Assembly (NCBI GenBank): GCA_002238425.1
Contig: MPMJ01000008.1
Location: 24,493 to 88,492 of the forward strand
DNA: 64,000 nt
Direction of reading: 5' to 3'
From: SAR202 cluster bacterium bin16
GTDB lineage: Bacteria > Chloroflexota > Dehalococcoidia > Lucifugimonadales > Australimonadaceae
Position 1 is the first letter of the stretch. Each line of letters begins with the position of its first letter. This document shows positions 16,800-26,206 of this stretch, piece by piece. The position numbers and the translations under genes are program-made. The notes beneath the pieces are model-generated. The model was not told the origin of the DNA. It made no database searches and saw nothing but the letters and a program-made list of their open reading frames with translations.

Positions 16800-18124
16800 T
16801 TACCGAAGGATGATGGGCCGCACGACGATGCTCTCGTCGCGGCGCGGGCCGGTGGATATCAGGTCTATCGGGCAGCCTATCACGTCCTCTATGCGGCGGA
16901 CGTAGGCCGCCGCCTCGGGGGGCAGTTGGGATTTGTTCGTGATCCCCGCGGTCGGGGCGCTCCAGCCGGGCATCTCCTCCCAGACCGGAGTGGCGCGTTC
17001 CAGCAGACCGGGTTCGCTGGGGAAGCGGTGGATGCGCTTGCCGTCCGCCTCGTAGGCGGTGCAGATCTTCACGGGGTTGATGCCGTCCAGCACGTCGAGC
17101 CGCGTGAGCACTGCGGACGTGAAGCCGTTGATGGTGGCGGAGTAGCGCGCCGCGAGGCCGTCGAACCAGCCGACGCGCCGTGGGCGTCCGGTCGTCGTGC
17201 CGTACTCCCAGGCTCGCTCGCGGATGTCCTGCCCCACCTCGTCATCCAGTTCAGTGGTCAGAGGCCCTGCGCCGACGCGGGTGGAGTACGCCTTGAACAC
17301 GCCGATGATGCCGACGATCTCGCGCGGCGAGATGCCGAGGCCGGTGCACGCTCCGCCGATGGAGACCGACGACGACGTGACGTAGGGGTACGTTCCGTGG
17401 TCGAGGTCGAGCATCGCGCCCTGCGCGCCCTCCAGCCCGCCACGTGCGCCGCGCGCGGCGCGCCCCCCAGCACGACGGGTGCGCCGGGGGGGAGCCTGTC
17501 CAGGATGCGTTGCTCCACCGATGCGACGTACGGCCGGAGGGCGTTGCCCCAGGAGCGCACCTGGGCGAGCAGGTCGTCGAAGTCGATGGGGTCGGCGTCG
17601 AATACCCTGGTGAGGAGCCGGTTCTTCTGTGCGAGGACCGTTTCCAGGCGGGATGCGAGGTACGTCTCGTCCAGCAGGTCGCCGAGGCGGATGCCGGTGC
17701 GCGCGACCTTGTCCACGTAAGCGGGGCCGATGCCGCGCCCCGTGGTGCCGATGGCGTTGCTGCCGCGGGCCTTCTCCTCCAACTGGTCCAGCATGATGTG
17801 GTAGGGCATGACGATGTGGGTGTGGTCGCTGATGAAGAGGCGGCTGGTGTCCACGCCCCGCTCGTTCAGGCTCTCCAGCTCGCCCAGCAGCACGACGGGG
17901 TCGAGCACGACTCCGGGGCCGATGACTGCGTCCACGTGCGGGCGGAATATGCCCGACGGAATGAGATGGAGGGCGAACTCGCCCTTCTCGTTGATGACCG
18001 TATGACCGGCGTTGCTGCCGCCGGAGTAGCGAACGACGACGTCCGCCTCCTCAGCGAGGAAGTCGACTACCTTTCCTTTGCCCTCGTCGCCCCATTGGGC
18101 GCCGACGATGCCGTATGCGGGCAT
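16800..18124 (-). CDS. purA: Adenylosuccinate synthase, reading frame broken by a 35-nt insertion
   Basis: Joins IMP and aspartate with GTP in AMP synthesis. The first part (18124 to about 17468) has GAQWGDEGKGKVVD, the GTP P-loop equivalent, and YSGGSNAGHTV. The second part resumes at MLDLDHGTYPYVTSSS and continues through RPRRVGWFDGLAARY to the end near FPSEPG. Removing 17433-17467 restores VLEGAQGAMLDLDHGTYPY exactly as in other PurA proteins. The insert is an imperfect copy of the flanking CTGGAGGGCGCG segment. Since purA is essential in most bacteria, an assembly error is likelier than a pseudogene. Good start: GGAG 7 nt before ATG 18124. Confidence 0.9.
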
Positions 18125-18207
18125 CGCAACACTCCTTTACTCGTTCCGGGGAACGTCCCGATTACACACTACCGGCCTGCGCCAAAGCCGGGCGCAGGCC
18201 GGATGGC

Positions 18208-18213
18208 AGTATA
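18208..18213 (-). promoter_or_regulatory. Candidate -10 box upstream of purA
   Basis: TATACT on the minus strand, about 83 nt before the purA ATG, in the 136-nt gap after the ROK gene. No clear -35. Confidence 0.3.
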
Positions 18214-18260
18214 GCAGAGGCGATGCTGGGTTATCCAAGCGGGATCTGCGGCGGCGCGGG

Positions 18261-19235
18261 TTACGCGAGCACGTCGCTGGCGAGGGCGACCGCGCCGAGC
18301 GCTCCGGCCTCCGCGCCGAGGGCGGGCGGGACGACGGGCGTGAGCTTGCCGATGCCTGCGAACGACTGCTCGCGCATCAGGGCGACGGCGGGGGCGATGT
18401 AGGCGTCCCATTCGTTGGAGAGCCCGCCGCCGATGATGATCTTCGCGGGGTTGAGCAGGTTCACGAGGCTCGTGAGGCCCGCGCCGAGGTAGACGATGGC
18501 GTCGGCGACGATGTCCTGCGCCAGCGCGTCGCCGGAGCGGCAGGCTGCGAAGATGTCGCGGGCCGTCAGCCCTTCCTGGTTGGTGTCGTGCAACGCGGTG
18601 GCCATGGAGGAGCGCTCGCCCGCGGTAATGCGTTCTGTGGCGATACGCGCGAGCGCCGTGCCGGAACAGAGCGACTCCCACGCGCCGGGAGTCGTGCTTG
18701 CGCCGTAGGGGCCGTGGGCGTCCACGGTCATGTGCCCGACCTCTCCCGCGTATCCGGCGGCACCGGTGAAGAGCCTGCCGTCGATGATGATGCCAGCCCC
18801 GATACCGGTGCTGATGGTGAGGAAGACGAGGTCCTGCACGTCCTTGCCTGCGCCGTAGCGCTGCTCGCCGAGCGCGGCGATGTTCGCGTCGTTGCCGATG
18901 GCGACCGGCATCCCGAGGAGCTGGCTGAGCATCGCGACCACGGGTGTGTTCGACATCGTGGACAGGTGTGGGGAGTGCACGATGGTTCCGGCGCGCGCGT
19001 CTATCGCGCCAGCAGCGGCCACGCCTGCGGAGCCGATGTCGTCCGTCCCCAGCCCCGCCTGCGCCATGGCCGCGCGGGCAGTTTCCGCCATCGCGGATAT
19101 GACACGCTCCGCCTTCTCCCGCGATGGCGTCTCCGCGACGGCGGACGCGAGCGTTGTGCCGTCGGGTCGTGCGGCGAGGGCGAGTATCTTCGTGCCGCCG
19201 ACGTCTATGCCGAGGACTGCGTTGCTATCGGTCAT
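18261..19235 (-). CDS. ROK-family sugar kinase lacking the zinc-binding cysteines
   Basis: 324 residues. Phosphate-1 motif GIDVGGTKILALA, STGIGAGIIIDG phosphate-2, and EVGHMTVDAHGP where ROK kinases normally continue into CxCGxxGCxE. Here the segment is GPYGASTTPGAWES, so all the zinc-ligand cysteines are missing, yet downstream SGTALARIA is conserved. Probably a glucokinase-like enzyme or a non-zinc variant. Start ATG 19235 (MTDSNAVLG). Third in a run with two glycosyltransferases (45 nt gap), so a role supplying or using glucose in trehalose metabolism is plausible. Confidence 0.85.
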   Translation of the reverse strand: MTDSNAVLGIDVGGTKILALAARPDGTTLASAVAETPSREKAERVISAMAETARAAMAQAGLGTDDIGSAGVAAAGAIDARAGTIVHSPHLSTMSNTPVVAMLSQLLGMPVAIGNDANIAALGEQRYGAGKDVQDLVFLTISTGIGAGIIIDGRLFTGAAGYAGEVGHMTVDAHGPYGASTTPGAWESLCSGTALARIATERITAGERSSMATALHDTNQEGLTARDIFAACRSGDALAQDIVADAIVYLGAGLTSLVNLLNPAKIIIGGGLSNEWDAYIAPAVALMREQSFAGIGKLTPVVPPALGAEAGALGAVALASDVLA

Positions 19236-19280
19236 CGCTCTCCACAAAGGCCGGACGTTCAGGAGCCGCCACAACGCCCG

Positions 19281-20537
19281 CTATGTTACCCCGGCGAGCG
19301 AGTTCATCAAGCGGAGATGGTCCTTGAGCAGGCGGGTCGTCAGGAAGTGCTCGCGGACGTGCTCCTTGCCCCGCTTCCCCATCTCCTTGCGTGTGCGCTC
19401 GTCCTCCAGTAGTGCACGGATGGCGTCCACGAACTCCTGTGTGGTGCCCGCGACGGGACCGGCGCGTCCGTAGTCCAGTTGGAGGGGGATGCCTCCGGCC
19501 TCGCTTCCCACAAGGACTTTCGATTTCCAGAGCGCCTCGGAGATGACGAGCCCGAACCCTTCACGGATGGACTTCTGCAGCAGGACGTCGGCGGCGCTCT
19601 GGAAGGCGTTCACCTCCAGGTTGCCGACGCCGTTGAGGTTTGTCAGCACGTGGATGTCGTAGTCCTCGCCGGCCTTCCGGACGATGCGTTCGTAGAACGA
19701 CCACGCTTCGGGGTCGTCGTTCGCCATCGCGGCGACCATGAGCAGTTGCAGGCCGGGGTACTCGTCCTTGAGCGCCTTGTAGACGTCCAGTACGCCGAGC
19801 GGATCCTTCCATGGGTCGAACCGTGATATCTGGGCGATGATGGGCCGGTCCGGGTCGATCTCGTAGCGGGCGAGGATGTCGCGGATGACGACGGGCGATA
19901 TCTCCGAGTTCTTGGTGCTCGTGGGGTCTATCGCGGGCCAGATGATCTCCAGTTTCGGGCCGGTGATGGCCTCCTTCACGTACTCCGCGAGGGTGAAGAC
20001 GAGCGCGTCGTAGATGGAGATGTAGCCGCGCAGGAAGCCCCACACCTCCGGCAGCGCTTCCGTCGTGTCGAGGTGGCAGCGCCACACCCACTTCGCGCCG
20101 AGCATGTCCGGATCGCGCTCGCGCAGGTACTCCAGGATGCCGGCGGGCTGGGGGTCGTGGATGTAGACGAAGTCGTACTTCCCGTCCATCGCGCCGGCGT
20201 TCGCCTCGTTGGTCTCCCGCCAGAGGTCGGCCATCGCCTTGTTCCAGGGTATGTACATGCCCTGCATGGCGTTGTGCATGCTCTTGGTGACGTTGAAGAA
20301 CTCCGCGGAAGCTTCCATGACGTGCCAGTGAGCGTCGATGCCCACGTCGCGCAGGAGTGGGATGAAGCTGTTGAGTATCTCGGCGACGCCTCCGCCGAAC
20401 GCGGTCGCGTTCAGGTGCAGCACCCGCGCGTCCTTCAGGGGCGCGGCGAGAGCCCGGAGCTCTGCTATGCGCTCCTCGCCAACGTGCGGTTCATACTCGT
20501 GCAGCGCTTTGGGGGTGATGGGAACGGGAGTGGGCAT
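19281..20537 (-). CDS. treT: Trehalose synthase-type glycosyltransferase (GT4, TreT-like)
   Basis: 418 residues. TreT condenses NDP-glucose with glucose to trehalose. Typical segments: VLHLNATAFGGGVAEIL acceptor-domain loop, HDPQPAG, WRCHLDTTE, and in the nucleotide domain RFDPWKDPLGVLDVY and SIREGFGLVISEALW with the retaining-GT4 glutamates. Ends GIPLQLDYGRAGPVAGT region then REHFLTTRLLKDHLRL. Preceded without a gap by a diverged paralogue and followed by the ROK kinase. The gene symbol is by family resemblance. Confidence 0.82.
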   Translation of the reverse strand: MPTPVPITPKALHEYEPHVGEERIAELRALAAPLKDARVLHLNATAFGGGVAEILNSFIPLLRDVGIDAHWHVMEASAEFFNVTKSMHNAMQGMYIPWNKAMADLWRETNEANAGAMDGKYDFVYIHDPQPAGILEYLRERDPDMLGAKWVWRCHLDTTEALPEVWGFLRGYISIYDALVFTLAEYVKEAITGPKLEIIWPAIDPTSTKNSEISPVVIRDILARYEIDPDRPIIAQISRFDPWKDPLGVLDVYKALKDEYPGLQLLMVAAMANDDPEAWSFYERIVRKAGEDYDIHVLTNLNGVGNLEVNAFQSAADVLLQKSIREGFGLVISEALWKSKVLVGSEAGGIPLQLDYGRAGPVAGTTQEFVDAIRALLEDERTRKEMGKRGKEHVREHFLTTRLLKDHLRLMNSLAGVT

Positions 20538-21806
20538 TCAGCGCCTCGAGGTTCGCTGCCGTCGCTTCAGCATCTGCTGGAAGACCTTCAGGTAGTTGGC
20601 GAGGTAGTTCGTGATGAGGTGGCGACGGGCAACGTGCCGGTGTGCGGCCTGGCCGAGGCGGGCTGCTGTTCTGGGGCTTCTCAGCAACCGCTCGATGGCG
20701 GCGGCCTGCTCCTCCGTACTGTCGGCGAGCAGCGCCGTTCTCCCTTCGATGAGCAGGGCCTCAGCGACGGAACTGCGGGCGCTGACGATGGGGCGGGACT
20801 GCCACATCTCCTCCAGCAGTTCCACGGAGATGCCGCGCGGGTAGCCCTCGTGGATCAGCACGGTCGCCTCTTCGCGCAGGGCGGAGAGCTCGACATTGCC
20901 GACCCTGTCCATCTCCGTGAGCACCAGCACGCCCCCCAACTGCTGCGCGCGCTCGCGCAGGACGTTCAGCCTCTGGTCCAGCCCCGGTTCGTCGGAGACG
21001 AGGTGCGTGATGACGAGTTGCACGTCCGGGCGGTGCTGCCGGACGAGAGCGAAGGTGTCCAGCACCCGCTCGGGGTCGTCGTCGCGCATGCTCAACACGA
21101 TCTGGCCGATCACCGGGAGGTTCACGTCCAGCCCGCGCTGGGCGAGGATCGTTTCGCGCACCTCGTCGGATACGGGGCGCGCGCTGGGGCTGAGCGGGTC
21201 GACGCCCGGCGTGACCACGAAGTTGCGGGGCGTTGGAGCGTCGTCGCGGATGAACGGCTTGTAGTCGTAGACCGACGCGTTGAAATCGTCTGCGTGCTGC
21301 CGGATGAGCGACCATGCGTTCGCAGTGGCGTTCCGGTAGTCCCGGTGGGAGTGCCACAGCCAGGTGCCAGGAGGAGGGTGTCCGTGCAGATGCGTGAGCG
21401 CCGCGTGGAGCCCGACCGACGCGGAGTGGTGCACGACGACGATGTCGAACTCCTCGTCGAACACCTGGGCGTTGCCCTGGTTGAAGTCGCGCCATTCGCT
21501 CTCGCGGTTCTCGTGCCATCCGGGGTAGCCGGAGAGCGCGCGGCGGAGCGCCCGGTCCATCTCCACGTACTCGGCGGCTATCCGCACCTGCTGCCACTGG
21601 ATGTTCAGCCCGAGGTCTGCCAGCAGCGGAACGGAGCTCTGGAGCAGCCGGCGCACGGCGCCGCTCGCAGCGGGAGAGGAGAGGTAGAGCACGCGCGCGC
21701 CCTGCAGAGGCGCGGCTGCCGCGCGGAGCGAATCGATGGCGGCGTCGCCGACGAACTGGGCGTACTGGTCTATGGAGTGTGTGCTGGTTGCGACGCTTCC
21801 GAACAT
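20538..21806 (-). CDS. Diverged TreT-like GT4 glycosyltransferase
   Basis: 422 residues, co-linear with the next gene from VLYLSSPAASGAVRRLL (versus VLHLNATAFGGGVAEIL) through IVVVHHSASVGL, WLWHSHRDYR, VLDTFALVRQHRPDVQL and NVELSALREEATVLIHEG. The catalytic REGFG motif is replaced by HEGYPRGISVELLEEMW and the RFDPWK loop by VLSMRDDDPER. It may be a regulatory or altered-specificity partner of the active TreT. Stop and the next start abut at 20538/20537. Confidence 0.78.
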   Translation of the reverse strand: MFGSVATSTHSIDQYAQFVGDAAIDSLRAAAAPLQGARVLYLSSPAASGAVRRLLQSSVPLLADLGLNIQWQQVRIAAEYVEMDRALRRALSGYPGWHENRESEWRDFNQGNAQVFDEEFDIVVVHHSASVGLHAALTHLHGHPPPGTWLWHSHRDYRNATANAWSLIRQHADDFNASVYDYKPFIRDDAPTPRNFVVTPGVDPLSPSARPVSDEVRETILAQRGLDVNLPVIGQIVLSMRDDDPERVLDTFALVRQHRPDVQLVITHLVSDEPGLDQRLNVLRERAQQLGGVLVLTEMDRVGNVELSALREEATVLIHEGYPRGISVELLEEMWQSRPIVSARSSVAEALLIEGRTALLADSTEEQAAAIERLLRSPRTAARLGQAAHRHVARRHLITNYLANYLKVFQQMLKRRQRTSRR

Positions 21807-21910
21807 CCGCCTGCCGCCCGCCCGCCGTGCGCTCAGCGCCAGCGTGGCGTCTGCGAACGATTATCCGGGACGCTTCGGAGGCGGTCAACACAACTGCGCC
21901 CCGTTCGTCC

Positions 21911-21916
21911 TATAAT
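21911..21916 (+). promoter_or_regulatory. Candidate -10 box (TATAAT) for the VOC gene
   Basis: TATAAT 47 nt before ATG 21963, in the divergent region with the GT4 operon. No good -35 at normal spacing. Confidence 0.5.
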
Positions 21917-21962
21917 CGCGCCGTTCACACGGATGCTTACCGGACGCTTAAGGAGGCGTTAG

Positions 21963-22829
21963 ATGACGGACTACGACCGCACCGACCAGGACTTTGGCAA
22001 CATCGTCTCTCTCGATCACGTCAACCTCACCGTGCCCGACCAGCAGATGTCGACGCTCTTCCACATCGTCGGTATGGGTCACACCCGCGACCCCTACATG
22101 ACCGTCGGGTTGGAGAACATGTGGGTGAACATCGGCAGGGAGCAGTTCCATCTCCCGACGCGGGACTCGGCGCAGGTGCTCCGCGGCCGCATCGGCCTCG
22201 TTACGCCGGATGTCGACGAGTTGGAGGAGCGCCTCGACAGGATGGCGTCCCGGTTCGAAGGGACGCAGTTCGCCGTTGAGCGGGAAGGGCGCAACCTCGA
22301 CGTGACCGGCCCGTGGGGCAACCGGTTCCGCTGCCACCCGGCGGACGGCGAGCGCCTGGGCGGCGCGAACATCGGCCTGGAGTACCTTATCTTCAACGTT
22401 CCGGCAGGCACCGCGCCGGGCATCGCCCGCTTCTACGGGCAGGTCATGGGCGCGACGACCGACCTCGTTGAGCGTCGGGGCTCTCCAACGGCGCGAGTGC
22501 AGGCGGGCAGGCACCAGGCGATGCTCTTCCGGGAGGACCCGGACGAATCGCGGCCCTACGACAACCACCACATCGCGGTCTACATCGCGGACTTCTCCGG
22601 CCCGCACAAGGCGCTGCAGGAGATGGACCTCGTCACGGAGGAGAGCAACGCCTCGCAGTACCGGTTCGTGAACATCACCGACCCTGAGACGGGCGAGACG
22701 CTCTACGAACTGGAGCACGAGGTGCGGAGCATGGTGCATCCGATGTACGGGCGTGAGCTTGTGAACCGCAACCCGGTGCAGTCGTTGCAGGTCTATCGCA
22801 GGGGCGCAGACGCGCTGATGGTGGGGTAG
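21963..22829 (+). CDS. VOC (glyoxalase/extradiol dioxygenase fold) family protein
   Basis: 288 residues made of two vicinal-oxygen-chelate modules. The first starts SLDHVNLTVPDQQMSTLFHIVGMG; the second at about 135 (NIGLEYLIFNVPAGTAPGIARFYG). Metal-site candidates are His in LDHVNL and His in NHHIAVYIADF, plus Glu near ELEHEVRSM. The strong AAGGAGG ribosome site 6 nt before ATG fixes the start. Enzyme activity is uncertain; a ring-cleaving or lyase role in catabolism is possible. Confidence 0.8.
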   Translation: MTDYDRTDQDFGNIVSLDHVNLTVPDQQMSTLFHIVGMGHTRDPYMTVGLENMWVNIGREQFHLPTRDSAQVLRGRIGLVTPDVDELEERLDRMASRFEGTQFAVEREGRNLDVTGPWGNRFRCHPADGERLGGANIGLEYLIFNVPAGTAPGIARFYGQVMGATTDLVERRGSPTARVQAGRHQAMLFREDPDESRPYDNHHIAVYIADFSGPHKALQEMDLVTEESNASQYRFVNITDPETGETLYELEHEVRSMVHPMYGRELVNRNPVQSLQVYRRGADALMVG

Positions 22830-22845
22830 GGCAGGACGGTCCGGC

Positions 22846-23805
22846 CTAGGCCGAACCGCCTCTGATCTGCGTCCGGCGCTCCGGCTGCTCAGCGCCGTCG
22901 CCACGCAACTGCTTCGGCAGGACGAACTCCACGTCCTCCCGCGTCACCTCAACCGTCTCGACGGAGTCGGGCTGAAGGAAGTCGATGACGCCCTCCACGA
23001 GCGATTCCGGCGTGGACGCGCCCGACGTGATGCCGACGCGTTCCTTACCCTCCAGCCAGGCGAGGTCTATCGCCGATGCGTCGTCCACGAGGTAGGACGG
23101 CACGCCCGTCTGCTCGGCGACCTCGCGAAGCCGGTTGCAGTTGGAGCTGTTCTGCGCTCCGACGACGATGACCACGTCCACCTGCTGCGCCAGCTCTTTC
23201 ACCGCGTCCTGCCGGTTTGTCGTGGCGTAGCAGATATCGTTCCGCGCGACGATGTTCGGGAAGCGCTCGCGCAGTGTCCCGATAATCTCGTGAGTGTCGT
23301 CCACGCTCAACGTCGTCTGCGTGAGCGCGACGACACGGTCGGGGTCGGCGACAGACGCGCTCTGGGCGTCGTCGTCGTTGTCGACGAGTTGCGATGCCTC
23401 GGGCGACTGTCCGAGGGTGCCGATGACCTCAGGATGGCCCTCGTGACCGACGACGATGATGGAGTAGCCCTCGCGGGCGTACTTCTTCGACTCCATGTGC
23501 ACCTTGGTGACGAGCGGGCAGGTGGCGTCGATGACGGTCAGGTCGCGCTCTTCCGCCGCCTTCCAGACCTCAGGGGCGACGCCGTGTGCGCTGAAGATGA
23601 TGGTCGAACTGTTCGGGGCCTCGTCGGTCTCTTCAATGAAGATGGCGCCCTTCCTCCGGAGACTGTCCACGACGTGCTTGTTGTGGACGATCTCATGCCG
23701 GACGTAGACGGGAGCGCCGAACCGTTCGAGCGCGAGTTCAACGATGTCTATCGCGCGTACGACGCCTGCACAGAAACCACGGGGAGAGCCGAGCACCAGT
23801 TGCAT
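22846..23805 (-). CDS. ispH: 4-hydroxy-3-methylbut-2-enyl diphosphate reductase IspH
   Basis: Last step of the MEP isoprenoid pathway; [3Fe-4S]/[4Fe-4S] enzyme. 319 residues. All three cluster cysteines are visible: [26 protein letters not shown] and [22 protein letters not shown] and FSAHGVAPE carry the conserved histidines, and [14 protein letters not shown] is intact. It lies 23 nt after purM on the same strand; co-transcription with purM and the dehydrogenase is likely. Confidence 0.96.
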   Translation of the reverse strand: MQLVLGSPRGFCAGVVRAIDIVELALERFGAPVYVRHEIVHNKHVVDSLRRKGAIFIEETDEAPNSSTIIFSAHGVAPEVWKAAEERDLTVIDATCPLVTKVHMESKKYAREGYSIIVVGHEGHPEVIGTLGQSPEASQLVDNDDDAQSASVADPDRVVALTQTTLSVDDTHEIIGTLRERFPNIVARNDICYATTNRQDAVKELAQQVDVVIVVGAQNSSNCNRLREVAEQTGVPSYLVDDASAIDLAWLEGKERVGITSGASTPESLVEGVIDFLQPDSVETVEVTREDVEFVLPKQLRGDGAEQPERRTQIRGGSA

Positions 23806-23828
23806 GCGCCCATGATACCAGCGCAGCG

Positions 23829-24935
23829 CTAGCCTTGGGTAAACGCGCTGCCCTCTCCCACGAGACCCTGCCCCGGTAGCACGACCTGACGCCTGCCTTC
23901 GCGCACCGTCCCGATGACCGACGCCTCGCCCCCGGCAGCGGCGATGGCCGCGAGCGCCGCGCCGGCGGACGACGCTGGCACCACGGCGCAGAAACCGATG
24001 CCCATGTTGTAGACGCGGTACATCTCGTCGAGCGCCACGTTGCCCTCGCGCTGGATCACCTCGAAGATGGGCTGTGGCGCGGGCAGGGCATCGAGGTGGT
24101 ATTCGACGTCGGCGTCGAGGCGGAGCAGGTTCAGCAGGCCGTCGCCGGATATGTGTGCGAGGCCGTGCACGTCAACGCCGTCGCGCAGCATGGCCGTGAC
24201 CTCCGGCACGTATACGTGCGTGCGGCGCAGCAACTCCTCGCCCACGGTACGCCCGCACTCCGGCAGCGCAAGGCCGACGGTCTCGTGTGCGTCCCCACTC
24301 AGCAGGAGGCTGCGCGCGAGCGTGAGCCCGTTCGCGTGGATGCCGTTGCTCGCCATGCCGATGACCGCGTCGCCGGGACGGATCGCCGCGCCGGTGATGG
24401 GCGCCGCGCCGTCCTCCAGCACGCCCACGCACGTCGCGGAGATATCGAACGCGTATCCCTCGTGAGGACCGGTGAGCGTGTCGGGGTGCTGCGAGAGTTC
24501 GCCGCCGACGATGGCGACGCGTGCGCGCTCTGCGGCGTCGCGCATCCCTTTGCCGAGCGCGGCCAGCATATCCCCGTGCGGATGCTGGAGCGCGATGTAG
24601 TCCACGAGCGCGATGGGCCGGGCACCGGTGCAGATGATGTCGTTCACGTTGACGGCGACGCAGTCCCAGCCGATGGACTCAAAGTCGCCGGTAAGTTGCG
24701 CGAGCACGCTCTTGGAGCCGACGCCGTCCGTCGATATCGCGAGGGAGAGGCGCTCGTTGAGCGGCAGGACGGCGGCGAAGAAGCCGCCGGGCACCGGCGA
24801 TGGGCCGACGCCTTCAACGAACGCGGAGGTCTGCGATACCCAGTGCAGCAGACCGGAGAGACCTTTGGCCGCTTCGTCTGTGTCGACGCCGGAGGAAGCG
24901 TACGTCTGCTGCCCTGATGGAGTGTCGTCAGGCAT
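23829..24935 (-). CDS. purM: Phosphoribosylformylglycinamidine cyclo-ligase PurM
   Basis: Fifth step of purine synthesis: ATP-driven closure of FGAM to AIR. 368 residues, a little longer than usual because of an N-terminal [18 protein letters not shown]. Core motifs: SGVD near the start, [40 protein letters not shown] and [17 protein letters not shown] and NDI identify PurM rather than SelD. The start ATG lies within the stop region of the upstream dehydrogenase (ATGCCTGA, 8-nt overlap), a sign of coupled translation. Confidence 0.95.
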   Translation of the reverse strand: MPDDTPSGQQTYASSGVDTDEAAKGLSGLLHWVSQTSAFVEGVGPSPVPGGFFAAVLPLNERLSLAISTDGVGSKSVLAQLTGDFESIGWDCVAVNVNDIICTGARPIALVDYIALQHPHGDMLAALGKGMRDAAERARVAIVGGELSQHPDTLTGPHEGYAFDISATCVGVLEDGAAPITGAAIRPGDAVIGMASNGIHANGLTLARSLLLSGDAHETVGLALPECGRTVGEELLRRTHVYVPEVTAMLRDGVDVHGLAHISGDGLLNLLRLDADVEYHLDALPAPQPIFEVIQREGNVALDEMYRVYNMGIGFCAVVPASSAGAALAAIAAAGGEASVIGTVREGRRQVVLPGQGLVGEGSAFTQG

Positions 24936-26082
24936 GGAGCGTCCGGGCGGTCTTCGCTATCGTTTCGCCTGCGGCGCGCGTGCCGCCGACCGGCTGGCCG
25001 TACTCTCCTATGGCTAGAGCGCCGCTCTTGAGCGACTCCTCCACCGCCCGGCGGGTCAGCTCCGCTGCCGCGCCCTCGCCGAGGTAGTCGAGCATCATCG
25101 CGAGCGTGAGCACCTGCGAGACGGGGTTCGCCTTGTCCTGCCCCGCGATGTCGGGCGCGGAGCCGTGGATCGGCTCCGAGGAAGCGGGGGCGGCGCCGGT
25201 GGTGCCGGAGGGCGGGGAGCCGGGGATCGGCTCGAAGTAGGCGTGGTCGTCGCCGATGTTGCCGGAGGGGCAGAGGCCGATGCCTCCGACCGTTCCGCCG
25301 CCGAGATCGCTGAGGATGTCGCCGAGGAAGTTCTCCATCACCAGCACGTCGAAATGCTGCGGACGCACGACCAGCGCCTGCGCTGCCGCGTCGGCGTACA
25401 GGTGCTCGCTCTGCACGTCGGGGAACTCCTCGGCTACCTCATCGAATACACGCCGGAAGAACGCCATGGACGGAAGCACGTTCGCCTTGTCCACACACGT
25501 TACGCGGCGCACGCCGTCCGACGGCGCTCCGTTCCGCTGCAGGGCAATCTCGAACGCCCGCCGGACGACGCGCTCCGTTCCCTTGCGCGTGATCAGCAGG
25601 GTGTCCGCTGCTGCGTCGTTGGTCTGCACGCCCTTGCCGCGTGAGAGATACAGCCCTTCCGTGTTTTCCCGAACGATGACGTAGTCAACTTCGCCGGGCT
25701 CCGCCTTGATGGGCGCCTCCGCCCCGGGCAGCAGCCGGATGGGGCGCACGTTGGCGTACACGTCCAGGCCGGTGCGGAGCACGCCGCCGAGCACGCCGGC
25801 CTCCGTGCCGTCCGGGAAGCGCACCTCCGGCAGCCCCACCGGGCCCTTCATGGTCGCGTCCGCGGCCCGGACGGCTGCGATCGACTCCGCCGAGAGGTTC
25901 GCGCCGGTCTCCTGGTAGAGCGCAGCACCGCCGCGATGGACGTCCAGGTTCAGGTGGAAGCCGCCCGACGCCTCCTCCACCGCCTCCAGCACCGCGAGCG
26001 CCGCGTCGGTGAGTTCAGGGCCGATGCCGTCGCCGGGGATGATGACGACGTTGTGTTCGCGCTTGCCAGTGGAGTCTGCCAT
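24928..26082 (-). CDS. Isocitrate/isopropylmalate dehydrogenase family protein (with local duplication)
   Basis: 384 residues. NAD(P)-dependent beta-decarboxylating dehydrogenase: IPGDGIGPELT, RENTEGLYLSRG, the metal/substrate lysine in VDKANVLP, MENFLGDILSDL, and HGSAPDIAGQDKANP. Could be isocitrate, isopropylmalate or tartrate/homoisocitrate dehydrogenase; no leu genes are adjacent. YFEPIHGSAPDIAG is interrupted here: EPIPGS plus 13 residues precede the true EPIHGS. This is a 57-nt imperfect duplication (GGATCGGCTC at 25167 and 25224), in frame, most simply an assembly overlap. Start ATG 26082. Confidence 0.88.
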   Translation of the reverse strand: MADSTGKREHNVVIIPGDGIGPELTDAALAVLEAVEEASGGFHLNLDVHRGGAALYQETGANLSAESIAAVRAADATMKGPVGLPEVRFPDGTEAGVLGGVLRTGLDVYANVRPIRLLPGAEAPIKAEPGEVDYVIVRENTEGLYLSRGKGVQTNDAAADTLLITRKGTERVVRRAFEIALQRNGAPSDGVRRVTCVDKANVLPSMAFFRRVFDEVAEEFPDVQSEHLYADAAAQALVVRPQHFDVLVMENFLGDILSDLGGGTVGGIGLCPSGNIGDDHAYFEPIPGSPPSGTTGAAPASSEPIHGSAPDIAGQDKANPVSQVLTLAMMLDYLGEGAAAELTRRAVEESLKSGALAIGEYGQPVGGTRAAGETIAKTARTLHA

Positions 26083-26124
26083 GGCATCGGAGTATATCAA
26101 CGCGCCGCGTAGGCAGGGCGCGTG

Positions 26125-26130
26125 TAGAAT
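26125..26130 (+). promoter_or_regulatory. Candidate -10 box (TAGAAT) for the inositol-monophosphatase-like gene
   Basis: TAGAAT within the divergent gap 26083-26206, 76 nt before ATG 26207. Confidence 0.35.
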
Positions 26131-26206
26131 GGCCGCGCCCGCAGGCGGCGTAAACGCCGGGGGCCAATCTCATCCGCGTTCACATGCACGGACGCGCGCA
26201 GGCGGC

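Noticed and set aside
23829..24935. selD (would complement selB)
   Set aside because: STDGVGSKS and NDI motifs and full alignment identify PurM; the Cys/Sec site of SelD is missing.
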